Positions 27,800-39,800 of a stretch of DNA of 64,000 nucleotides are shown piece by piece (the stretch's first letter is position 1; every line of letters starts with the position of its first letter). Below the pieces are notes generated by a model that was not told the origin of the DNA, made no database searches, and saw only the letters and a program-made list of their open reading frames with translations. Source of the DNA: Rhynochetos jubatus (Eukaryota > Chordata > Aves > Eurypygiformes > Rhynochetidae); assembly GCA_027574665.1 (NCBI GenBank), contig CM050666.1, positions 9,734,001 to 9,798,000 on the forward strand, in the 5' to 3' direction. The position numbers were made by a program, and so were the translations under genes.

Positions 27800-27853
27800 C
27801 CCCGCCGCCGCCGCCCGGCCGCCACCGCCGCCGCCCGCCGCCGCCGCCGCCGA
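27800..27853. repeat. GCC/CGG triplet-rich run
   Basis: This is an interrupted GCC/CCG run, with the longest pure stretch of CCG units at about 27,835-27,852. Another CCG cluster lies at 27,731-27,746. In the FBRSL1 sense it reads CGG. It lies about 700 bases upstream of the start codon, in the promoter or 5' leader. Such runs form G-quadruplexes or hairpins and are often length-variable. Confidence 0.85.
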
Positions 27854-28399
27854 CCCCTCCTCGCCGGGCGCCGCCGGCGGCTCGCAGCCCCCCGCCGGCG
27901 CGGCGCGGCGCCCCCGCCGCCGCCGCCCGCTGCCGGATGGCGCTCGCCCGCCCGCCCCAGCCCGGCCGCCCGCGGCGCGGCGCAGCCCCGGCCCCCAGAA
28001 GCGGCTCAGTCGGCGCTGCCCGGATGCCGCCCCATTCTCCCCGAGCTGGGACGCGGCGCTAGCACCGCCCGGCCGGCCGCGCATGAGCAGGGCTGCCAGC
28101 TGCGCGTCATTCCCCGGCGCAGGCCCGGCCGTGCCCCCGGCCCCCCCCCTTCCTCCTCCTCCTTCCCGCCCCGCCGCCTCGCTTCGCCTCAGCGGGGAGT
28201 CTGGGGGGAGGAGGGGGCTCCGTGGCCCGCCTTTGCCCCCGCCGCCGGGAAAAGTTTCCCCCCTTCCCCGGCCCGGCTCCCGCGCCTCCCCCCGCGGCGA
28301 CCCGGCGACCCCCTACCCCGCTTTCGCCTCACGGGGCCGGTTGGGCCCCCGGGAAACGGATGGGGGGCACCGGCGGCAGACCCGCGCGGCGGCGACGGT

Positions 28400-28665
28400 G
28401 GGGGGGGTGGGCCCGAGCTGAGGGGCGAGGAGCGAGCTGGGGGCAAGCGGTGGATCGAGGGAGGAGGCTGGGCTGGGGGTCCAGGGATGAGCCAGGGACA
28501 GGGGCTGAGCTGAAGGTTGAGATGGCGGTTAAACGATGAGCTGAGGGACGAGTTGGGGTCTGAGGACAACCTGAGGGACACAGGAGGAGCTGGGGGACAT
28601 GGGAAGAGTGGAGGGATAAGCCGGGGAACTATCTGGGTGTCGAGGGATGTTAGGGGACAAGCCAC
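28400..28665. repeat. Degenerate purine-rich minisatellite upstream of FBRSL1
   Basis: Variants of a unit close to GAGGGAYGAGCTGGGGRC recur at irregular spacing of about 17-35 bases. Examples are GAGCTGAGGGGCGAGGAGCG, GGGATGAGCCAGGGACAGG, GATGAGCTGAGGGACGAG, CCTGAGGGACACAGG, GGAGCTGGGGGACATGG and GGAGGGATAAGCCGGGG. The plus strand is G/A-rich throughout and CpG density falls away here, marking the distal edge of the promoter island. No homology to a known transposon was recognised. Confidence 0.7.
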
Positions 28666-28669
28666 AGTT

Positions 28670-31600
28670 GAGGGTGCAGGGGCAAAGGCGTGGGGCAGCC
28701 AGAGCTGTAGGTGGGACGTGGGGCAGCACAAGGCGCCGAGGGTGAAGGCCAGGGTCGTGGGAATGGAGGCAGGAGACCCCTCCTGTTCATTACCCCCTGC
28801 TCCCCATCCATTCGTCTCTCTGGGGTTTCATTCTGGCTCTGCAGCACAGAAGGAAGAGGCAGTTCCCTTCTTGCTTCCCTGCTGTTTCAGGCCCTCTCCT
28901 CTCTCCAGGATCGCCTGGGTCAAGGCTTGGTGCCTGGGCATTTCCCTGGAAAGGGGACCAGCTTGGTGGCCAACCGAGCAGCTGTGGGTGGCCCAGCCCC
29001 AGGGACAGCGCTGAGGGAGGCGTGCCTGGATGGGGGCCCCAGCGCAGAACACCGGCTGTCCCGCGTATCGCAGTGGTAGCAGGACCTAATCCTCCTGTTA
29101 TCATCTTTTATTGCACGCAGTCAGATATTACCGCACGTTGCCATCGCTCCTGGGTACTCCCTTCCTTGTGTGTGGCTGGCTTTGCTCCATTTGACTGTCT
29201 TGGCTCCACTCCTCACATCTTTGGCTGCTTTTGCCTTCCCCGGGGGGTAGCCTCCAGTTCTGGATGTGAGAAAAGTTAGAAGGAAGTTGTGAAATAAAAC
29301 CTAAGTCCACCGAGCTTCATAAATAAGCAGGGAAAAATCCATGAAGGAGATTCAGTGTTAGTGGGAGCCATGGATGTAAGGAAAGCCAAAAAAGTCTCCT
29401 GCCACCTGCTCCCACTTGCGTTCCCATTCAGCCATGGCCAGGGACAGTGGCTTCCTCAGGCCAGTGTCCCCAGCAGCGGCAGGCTGGCAGCTGGGCATCT
29501 TACGCACCCGTCAGAAGGCTTTGACGTAGGGACTGCAGTGCCCACCTTTCCTCGGTTTTCTCATATTCCTGCTCTAATAATGGAGCAGTTGAAAATCAGC
29601 CTCCTTCCACTGGCCCTGACAGGCTCTTTTAGAAGGGTTTCTGATGTCTGGCAACAGCTTTCCCCCTTACTTCATCAAGCGCTAGGATAAATATCGCCCT
29701 TTTCAAATGGAGCAGAGGCACGCCATTTACATTTAAGCAATTTAAAACCAAAGGTGGAAATCCCATGTGTAGTACAAAGCCTCTTAATGCAAACAGTCAT
29801 TCATGCATTGCATGCTTCAATCACACTTGTATCGCTGTCATTTGTGTCCTAATAAAATCCTATAATCTTTTGCGTGCCAATTAAAGAAGGAAGATAGCTA
29901 AGGCTAGCCGCTTCCTTGGGTAATTACAGGCTGGTGGGGAGTCAGTTATCTGCCACGGTATTTGCTGGACTGTGGATTTCCAGTGGCATGTTTTCTCTCC
30001 TCCTGCTTAAGGGACAGTACTATGATTTTTTAGATGTACAGTATTTTATAGCTACAACCAAGATCCAGGGGATGGTTGTTAATGAAAGATTTGGAGTTTA
30101 GATATACCCAGTTAAACAGTGGATTGAGCTTAACAACTGTATTTGCTTTACCAATATTTTAAGGGTCACTTTCTAGAAAAGAGCATTTGCACTGAGTTCA
30201 AGAAGCTATTTTTACCCTTGGGAGCCTGTCCTTTAATTTCCAAGGTAATCTTTATATTGCTTATAAGTACATCATAAGGGTAAGCCATTAAAAAAGATAA
30301 ACTGGGGAATTTACAACCGCTTCTCTTGGTAGCACTCATTTCAGTGCTTTAGGGCCTCTGTCATTAATATGCATTTCTAGTTCTCCTTCTTTCATTCCCT
30401 TCTAAATTTGCTGACCAACAAGGACAGTGGAAATTGCCTGTAAAGTCCCTTTATTTCCTGTCAGCAGGGACATCAAGATTCTCATCCAGCTTACGTGTTT
30501 ACGTACAGGAGTTTAGTGTCACTGTGAGTGTAAACAGAAGGTGCCTTCTGGGGATAGTTCTGATAACCGGGGTTTTTTTCAGTTAAGAAATTTGTAGCAC
30601 TGTGGTTATCCAGAGTTATCTCCAATTTTGTATATACGTATATTTTTGTTGAAAGACGCAGCAGAGTGGTTATCCAGCGAAATTACCAAACTCAGAGCCC
30701 ACACGTGAAAGGATGCCTCTGTTTGCAACAGCATCTCTGAATCAGTAGCGCCTTTCCTTCCACCAAGGCAATTTCACGTTTTCAATAGAACGCAGACCTA
30801 CAGTGTTTTCGGTTTTTTTCCCCCAGCATCAAATGGCTTTCTGCACGACGACATTCATCATGTTATAACTCTAGGTGAATGGTAATGGATCAGAGGGAAT
30901 GAAAACAGATGGATGTTAAAACAGACAATTCCCTGCCACGAACCTGGGAGCCCTCCGCTGCTGCCTAGTTCGTTCATTCAGTTCATAATTGTATTAGACA
31001 TTCCAACAATAGCGGGGCCTTCTTCATTAATCCTGAATTTACTGAAAAGAAGCTTTGCAGACTATAGCTCTTTCGGTGCTTAGACAACACCAGGCAAAAT
31101 TTACCACAGGCTTAAACAGATAAAACTCATCTAGATAGAAACCAGCACAGAAAATTCCAACAGAAGCCAGGGGAATGGGCCACTGAGACAAGGAAGGAGG
31201 ACAACCTAGCAGCAGCACTGCCGGTGGACAAGAGACACCCGAGTGCCTTCACAACAGAGCTGCAACTAAGATGATGCTGAGGGAATGTATAGAAAAGCTT
31301 TCCCTTTGCTGGAGGCCAGGCAGAGCTGAACCCACCAGCACTGCACCTGTGTTCAGTCTGCCTTCCTCTCTCCAGCAGCCAGCCCACAGCTAGCCACATA
31401 AGCCAGCAAATGCCAACCCCTGCCATGTGATGGGGCACAACCTTTTTGTAACCCTGGTCTGCAGCAGGTGACTGGGGCTAAGCAATACAGATCAAGTCTC
31501 TTCCCAGCTGTCCTGTGAGTCAGACCTCGATTACAATATTGACATTAACATTTTAATCACATGCATGCTGCTGCAGATCTTAATGACCAACGTGCTATGC

Positions 31601-32770
31601 CTTTGCTTTTTGAGGATCAGAAATTAGACCCTTGTTGGTAGCTGGAGCGAGGACAGCATCGGAACAGCAGCTACCGTAGCAGCAAACACAGCATTGCTCT
31701 CACCACGAGCCTGCCCCTGGACATTAACCTTGGTGGCACTGGAACGGGGACTTTGTTCTCAATTACTCTATTCCTGTGTCTGGGGCAGGATTGGAAGTTA
31801 TGAAAAGAGAAAGGCGGTGCTTTTGTATTCTCTGTAGCCTGAGGCGATGTGAAAATCTACTCCGTCCCTGTCTACCTGTCATTTTGGGATTCCCAGGGAC
31901 TTTAATCAGCCCAAAGTAATCCAGGGACTCTTCCTTCATCCTGTGGAGCTGGAAGCAGGGCTGCTGTTACACTTTCCCTGCCTTGTGCTATCAGACCAAG
32001 GTGAAGAAACTTCAGTGCCAATGAGAATCAGGCCCCAAACCTATGTTGTTCCTCTCACCCCAAATGTGCTCCACAATCTGTTGTGAACAATGTGAGCTGA
32101 ATCTGTGAGGCCTTGATCTGTTAAAGACTGTCATGTCCAAGGTGGAAGGACAACCAAAAGGTCAGAATAAATAAACTGAATACAAAATTGCTTAAGGCAA
32201 TATAAAGAGACCACAGGCTTTCATTGCAGTTCTGACATGCACCAGAACACCCTTCAAGATGTTAAGTAAGCGTTTTTACACCACTGGGCTTAGCTGTTTT
32301 CTGTTGTTGCTACCCCAATACTCTGCCGAAATGATGAGGCCTTAACTGCTTCCACAAACATGGGCTGCCTTTATCACTTGCTTCATTATGGTCATTTGCA
32401 CTGAAAATACATAATCACTGTCAGAGTACAAAGAATCATTACGAATAATTAGTTACTTCCAATATCACAAGTCAGTCTCATAAATCTTGAATATTTGGCT
32501 TTGGTTTTGGAAAGAGATTCCTTAATGGCTACACTTGTGAGACTCTGTTAATTGATATAAAATTGTATTCAAAATTAAATTTGTTTTAACAGATCTAAAT
32601 CACCCCAATAAATCAGCTTCAGCCTATCTGCTTTAAGGGTTCAAGTACACTTTTTTTTTAGCCTTTGAGCCACTTGCAATCAACCCATCAATGGCTGGAT
32701 CTGACCCTCCCCTCATTTACTAACTGCTTCCATATGCTGATATCAGGGTGACTTTTTGCTGGCCTCAGAA
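28670..32770. other. Upstream flank of FBRSL1, no gene seen
   Basis: CpG density drops to background after about 28.7 kb. No conserved coding frame or RNA gene was recognised. The segment at about 29,690-29,900 is high-complexity AT-rich DNA with many homeodomain-like TAAT/ATTA cores, and is flagged as a possible conserved non-coding element. Confidence 0.6.
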
Positions 32771-32772
32771 GG

Positions 32773-32852
32773 TATAAAGGAGGGGTTTAGGGGTACAGGT
32801 CCCCCAGTTCAGCTGTGGCAGTTCTGGAGTATTTAGCCTTGCTGCCAGGAAG
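32773..32852 (+). promoter_or_regulatory. Candidate TATA promoter with short first exon
   Basis: TATAAAG sits at 32,773-32,779. About 70 bases downstream, GGAAG is followed by GTATGT at 32,853, a good donor. If transcription began about 30 bases after the TATA box, a leader exon of about 50 bases ending at 32,852 would result. It would run away from FBRSL1. No coding sequence follows that I recognise. This could be an unannotated lncRNA start or a chance arrangement. Confidence 0.2.
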
Positions 32853-35800
32853 GTATGTGGGGGCATAGCCCAGTTTGGGGGTTTTACCTGGTTTCAGTTC
32901 ACAGCCTCAGCTACAGTGGCAGTCACTGTGTAAGAATGGGTTTGTCTGCTTCTGTCCTGAGCACTTGAAAGAGAGGGGAGGGATTTTTAGCATGAAAAAG
33001 AAAGGGTTCAAGTGTGCCTATAACAGTCAGTTATTGATGCTTTTATGGGTAATAGTAGTGTGATTTGTAGTCCTTATGATGCTCTTTTTAATTCAGAAAA
33101 AGCATCTTTTTCATCTGAAATCATGGGTGAGAGACAGTGATAGTTAATAACAGCAGCTTAATGTTATTTGACTGCATATACTATGTGTAGCTCTTATTTT
33201 AGGAAAGGAAGTTATTTTCTTTATCCTTATTCTAAACTAGGGAAATGGAGATACAGAGGGAGAAACCCAGTGTTCCACTCCCGTAACTTCTTCGGCAGGC
33301 TGTCTGGCTCACCTATGCAGTGGTGAGCACAAAAGCTTCCTGAGATCCTGTGTGGTAAAAATCTCTTGGAAGAATTCCCCATTTGCATCCTGTCTGCTGT
33401 TACTGTCTGTTATCTTAAATCTCTCTCTAGTTTTTTTTCTTTTCTCCTCCAGAGATTCTTTCTTGCCTACTTCATCTCAGTAAAGCTTTCCCCACCCTTC
33501 TACCACGTTGCTGCCTGTGTTTTTGCCTGCCTGATCTCCCTCAGGTTCTAGCTGTCGAACTTGTTCCATGTGGGCAGGCTCTGACTCCTGCCTGAAGCCC
33601 TATGAAGTCTGATGCTCTCTACCCGCGGATTTGCATAGGCATGGGTCAGATTTCGGGAGGCTGTAAGCCTTGCAGGATATGTGCGGCCTCTTGCTTCATG
33701 TGTGAAGTCTGAAAACTGCTATGCTTGTTGTCAGGCCCTAGCACAATGATGGGTAGCTAATATTGTGTTTTGCTTGACTAGGTAAGCCTAAATCCAGTTG
33801 GGCTCAGTCAGCTATTTAATGATTCTTGTACTTGCTTTTAGAGCATTGCTAGTGTATAGCCACCACCTTCAGTGCTCCATGTGCAGTGTGGCCTGTTGTA
33901 TTTAGGGGAGAATAAACATGGAAATCTCAATCAGCTTTATTAGGTGCGACCACTGCAACTGTTAGTGATTTTCCTTGGACAGGAGTTGCTTCTGTTTGTG
34001 CATTGTAGGTTGGGCTTATTTTACTCTTAAGTTTGTTAAAGTAATATAGTTTAATTTTATTCTCTCAGTGTGTATTATCAATCAGCTAATAGTTGAAAGA
34101 AAAAAACTTCCTTAAAAACAAAGAAACCCCAACAAACAACCCAAAACACCCACCCTGGGAAACCTGAAAATCAAGGCTGTAAATATGTTTTTCTGTTCTA
34201 AGCCCTGAAACTGTGGTGAAAGCTAGTAAAAACTAACTTGGGGAAGATATATTTGGCAATCCACAACTTCCAGAGCTCTCCTAATAAAGACTGTCAGGGC
34301 TTGCAAATGTAACTCAATGTTTGGTCAGCTACTTATGATAAATAGGTGCTAAAACATTTCTGCAGTATTTCATGCATTAATATTTTGTCTCTTTAAAGCG
34401 ACCATCAGGAAGATGTCTTCTTAATTACAGTATCTGGGAGCAAGGAGTTTACTAGTAACTTGCTAATAAATGCTTCCCTGCACTGGGGATTTTAGGGCTT
34501 TGTGTACCAGCAGCAGACTAGACACAAGTGTGGACTGGTGAAATCACAATGATTCATAATTTATACTGGGTCAAGTTACCCTTCGTGGAAAGAAGGTGAG
34601 CTGGACAAGTGTTGAACAGGGCTTCACCCTCACTGTTGTCAATGGTTATAATGGGGAGTGTAGTCCCAGAATGGACAAGGCTTAAGAAATGACTGCACAG
34701 TTGTATGTCCTGATGCCTCTGTGTGGTTAGACCAACATTGCATGAGCTAAATCAGAGGTGGATTCAAAGAGACTTAGGAGAATATAATAGTTAGAATGTT
34801 GGCTTGACTGCCAGGAATCATTTTGCAAAGAGAGAGGTAGAACTGGAAGCCAAAGAAAAGGAAAACAGGAAAGATTGAAATGGATCACTTGCTGTTAGAG
34901 TGAGTGTGTAATAAGGACTGAATTATTCTTAACCCGGAGGACTGTTTTTTGCATGCATCTCATACTATTGCTAATCTTTTGTTGTTCTTCATCTGATTCA
35001 CTGATTTAATTTCACTTCTGCAGAGGAAGCAAGGAGCCTCAATTTCTGAGGGGACTGTGAGGGCCTTTGGAAGGGGGGTGTATTGAATTTCAGAAAGAAT
35101 TTTACAAGAAGGTAGCCCGCCACAATCTTGTGCTATAGGACTTCCTTTGGAAGCATATATTTCTCCCCCATAAGTCTTTTGAACAGTTTTATACCACACA
35201 TGTTTCAAGAGAATTAAATCAATAACAATCTGTACCTTTCTAACCTGAAATGCAAGCTCTGCACGGCAGGAGATCAAGCTATGCAATTAACTGTTGTCCT
35301 TTCAAAGGAATTCTGACAGATATTTATGGTTTACTGTATTCCATTTTCCTGCCATTGGAATACAACAGTGCAACTGAATGCAGCTGACTGGAACTATGAA
35401 ATAATTATAGCAATAACTATTTCCTTCTCTACTGGGGAAATCTTGTAACGTGCTGAATGTGGGAACTGCTGATGTTCCTACCCCTTGGAATTCAGTCCTT
35501 ACCTCTGGTTTATCACGCATCCCTAGGTAAGTCATCCAAGAGAGATATTTTTTTGTTGTTTTCCACTACCTACAGCTTTTTCTAATGTCAGTTCTAAATC
35601 TCACCTTCAACTTGACGTTGAATGAATCAACGCTGTACAAATAAATACACTTTAAAAAAGCTTTCTAAATTTGGATACGGTCAGCAGATGAAATAGAAAG
35701 ACTTCTCTGTAGTAAAATAAGTCATATCTTTGTGTGGGAGTTTGGAGCAGTCTATTAAGAAGAAACTATGCAATATTACCAGAAGTGAATAGATTGGCAT

Positions 35801-36847
35801 TTGACTGCTAGGCACTTTGCAAATTTCAATATAAAGACGCTTATTTTATACCCTGAGCTGTCACTGTAACTTATGCACTCATGCTGGTGACTTAGTAGCA
35901 TAATGACAGGCCATTGTTACTAAGCTAATTAATTTTAAGCAATCTTTCCTAACAGTATGCTTCAGAATTACATTCATTTTCTGCAAACTTATGAGACACT
36001 GAAGCATCAGGAAAATAGTAATGCTGAATCTTTGAGCCACCTCTCTTGCTAGCTCTGCACGAGTCTCTTACCGGAGGCCATTTGCTGTGTTGCTGTTTTA
36101 GGTCTGAATCTTGATTTGCCTCTTACCAATTGTAACATCCTTGTCTCCTTTGCTTCGTGGCTGTAAGGCAGCAGAGGGATACTGTAGGTTCCATCCACTC
36201 ACTAGTTCCACCACGTGGATTGAAGGTCTGCAGATGGCTTACCGGGATGTGGCAGGTGGCAAACTAGGATCAGATACAGTCCTTGTTGACTGAGGTGCTT
36301 TTGGGAGTAGTGTAATAGGGGTTGTTAAAAAAAAAAAGTCCAGTAAGGCCAGAGTAAGCTAAGCAGAAGTGGAAATGTCTCCTCAAATCAAAGTAAATCT
36401 TGGAATTATGGTCCTAACAATGCTCACTAAAAGAGGTACAAAAGAAGAAATACCCAGATGCCCTCTGCCTTTACCCACATGGACTGGGCATGAAATTAAA
36501 TCCTTCCTCCAACAAGAAAAGAATGAGAATGGGGAAGAGAAACTATTCTTACTTGGTTCTCACAGGTGGCACAAGCTTCTCGTGGATGTTGAGTAACATG
36601 GTATTGTGAGGCCGCCTCAGAAAGCAATGGTACTGAGTCATTCCTAGGTAACAGTTTTGGTTTGGAGTCGCCCCAACTTGTATTAAGACTGGGTGGGCAA
36701 GTGGTGGTACTGTAACAGGAGGAAAAAATCCAACAACCAGCTTCTCCCAAGTTTATATTTCCTGGGAGTGCTGTCAGAAATGTCAAGTCCACTAGGAGGA
36801 AAGAAGTTAAGGAAATGAAGGATGTTTTCTAAATTAACCAGATCAGG

Positions 36848-36882
36848 ACACACACACACCCCCCCCCCACCCCCCCCCCCCC
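36848..36882. repeat. CA microsatellite fused to a C tract
   Basis: A short run of six AC units passes directly into about 24 C broken by one A. It lies in the gene-free region upstream of FBRSL1. Confidence 0.9.
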
Positions 36883-39800
36883 ATCATTAGTTTGGGGTTT
36901 TTTCCATAGAAGACTTTTATCCAGAATGCAGCTCTCAGACAGCGAGACCCACTGGTGTGGTAAAGCATCAGCCTGCCACCCAACCTGTGTGGCTCAGGGT
37001 CTGGGAGTTTACTTCCATGCATAAAGAGAAGAAGATTTGGGCTTTCTACACAGTGAGCTGGTGTGAGCATGAGGATCAATACTGTAGCTGCGAACTCTCC
37101 TCCTGAGAGGTCTGCAACTAACAGTACATTATTTATGTGCTCTTCTCACGTTTCCCTGTGTGTTATGTAAATACTAATCAAGGTGAAATTGGACTCAGCC
37201 ATGTCTAATTTTGACTTCAGTTTATTTTGGCAATATCCAAGCAGAGGTCAGTTGCTGAATGGTCTTCTAGAGAGGCCCTGAGGTTTCCTAAGATTTAGCA
37301 TGGGTTTAAAGCAGTCTCTGCATAGGCTCATAACCGACTGTTGGTATGCCAGGAGCTGGAGCTCTGTTGTTTCCGAACCTCGCGCTCTCCTTTGCTCACA
37401 GCAGGAATGGGAAAATATCAAGCCCTATCCAGCCATTGCCCTTTGGCGCAGCTGATGTTACACATTCAGATAAGCGGCAGCATGCTTTATTCCATTCAGT
37501 CAACACTGTTAGCTGTTCGCATCCTCTCCCCATGTCCTTGAGTTTTTCTCTCTGGACATGACTCTTCCAGTGTGTTTTCATTCCAGTTAACCTCGGGGGA
37601 GGGGGATTCTTAGGGAATACTTCTTAGTTTTTAATTTGTTTTGTGGTTCCAAGAATCTAGTTGTGGTTGGTTGTTTGTATTTACTTGCTTATAACATCAT
37701 TATATTTTTTCACCTTATTGTAGTGCTGGGGAAAAAACCCAAGTGCCTTCCTGACGGCTTTGCTACCCGCAGTCTCTTGTTCATACGTGGTAAAAGCTAG
37801 TGCAGTGCAAGGCTGCCTTAATGTGCATGGGTGTGCCTGCCAAGCAGGGCGGCTATTAGTTCTGTGCATGATGATGGTTTCTGTGATGAGCATGACTTTC
37901 TCTATTGGGAAATGAACTGTGAACACCTACTCATTTTTCATAGGCCAAATTACAGTGATCTTTCAGCTCTCTGAATTGCCTACACCTCAAAAAGAAAGTC
38001 CCTAGGACCCTTTAGAGCGATGCTAATGAAATGGCTGGGGCTGAGCAGCTATTCTGTAAGCAGGAACCACCTCTATGAATTTAGCTGTTTGCTTTCTGCC
38101 TGGCAGACTTCTGATGCACTTGATGTACTACTTCACCCTTTTGTTTGTTTTTATACTTGGGATTGAGGTGGCTTTGGGCTGCTTGTTGCTCAACCTCCCT
38201 TAGCTGTGATTAAAACAAAGGAAGATGATTTGAAGTCAGTGAAACTTTGCTTAGAGTTCTCTGTCTCTCTGTAAAACTCAAAGGCAACAGCAAAGAGAAA
38301 ACAGACCACTACTTTTTCTTGGGGGAAGCAGGAAAGCATTACTGGTAGCATTGTTGCTAATAAAGACAGGACAGATTCAGACCTTGGAAACAAAGAAGCC
38401 TGACTCTCAAAGAATTTAGCGCTACTGCTGGTCTTCCAGTGCTTCCACACTTGTATCTTTGATCATTACATTTGGTTTCTGCTTTCTAACCTGAGAGTTC
38501 CCCGGTGGTACTTACCAGCCCAAAGACTTGTGCCTGAGGTATTTTTTCTTTCCTCCTCCTGTAGTTCTGGGGTTGTTCCTGGCTTGGTCTAGCAGAAAAA
38601 AAGATACATAGTGGAGCTTTTGACTCTCAAAATAGCAGGACAAGGTCAGTAATAAACTTGTAATGGAGCAGCGCCCAGCAGATGGAGAGGACAGGGCTCT
38701 TGATGAAATGGGAGCTGTGGGATCTGTCTCATCAAGCAACTGTCACAGCTGTCTTCCTCCTCTAGGATGGCCACAGAGAATTCATGCCAGTGCATTAAGT
38801 TCTCCCAGAGAATCAGGTGTGTGTACACAAAGATTACTTTAGTCTGTCTCTGATTTTTGTAGTGTTATGCCACAGCATGTGTTTATACACAGCCAGGTTT
38901 TGTTGTCTTCCAAAAAAACCTTTTTCCTCAAGGAAGAGCTCTTTTTGTTCTGAGATGTGGACACTGTGGTCAAAATAATGACATTTTTTTCCTTACAGCC
39001 AGTAGGCTTTCTGCAGTAGGGCAGAAAGAATACTATCACTCAATTTGAGCTTCAGAGCTATGCAGGTACTTAGAAGTATAATCCATCAGGTGCTCTGATC
39101 TACAAGTCTGGCTGAAATCTTGCAGCCGTCAGCATGACATTACTCCCAGTCACATCAAGTGTGTTGAATAGCTAATGGATGTTTTGAAAGGAGGACTTAA
39201 ATTGGCTTCCCAAAATTCACCTCAAAAATACAGGATCTGTTTACAGCTTGGATGTTAAGGGGTGAGATTTCAGTCCTCTGATAAATCACAAATGCCTGGG
39301 GTTTTTTCTGTTTTCCTGAAGCTGCCATTTTAACTTGCATTTAGCTACCTGTTAAAAAATATTGTGTTATGCTATAGCAAACAAAGTGTTGGCGGGTGAC
39401 TAAGGTCAGAAGAAACACTAGCTAAGGTGGTTTATTTTTCTGGTGGATCTGGCTTTCAGTTCAGAGGGAAGGCAGGTCTTTAAAAGTGTGTAATGAGAAT
39501 GCTATAGGATGAGTGTAGGTCTTGTGTCAGCTCTGATTAACTTTGCTTATACATGTAGTTCAGAGTAAACTGCCACATGGTCAGCACAATGAACTTAATC
39601 CTTCAGTCCTCCTAAGCAGTAAAAAAAAGAGCGTGTAATGATCTGGATTCCTCGTGAGAGAGTGCGAAGGATGTTGGTAACATGTTTCCCCAGAACAGGA
39701 ACAAACACAGTATCTGCTGGGTGTGGAATTCCTCAGCAAGAGGCAAAGTTGCTCAGCTTTATCCTAAGAAGCTCTGTCTGGAAAAAAAGATGTGGATGAA

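Noticed and set aside
27386-28513. Plus-strand frames of 375 and 319 codons through the CpG island
   Set aside because: They are Pro/Ala/Arg/Gly-rich translations of GC-rich promoter DNA, where stops are rare in every frame. They overlap each other and show no recognisable domain.
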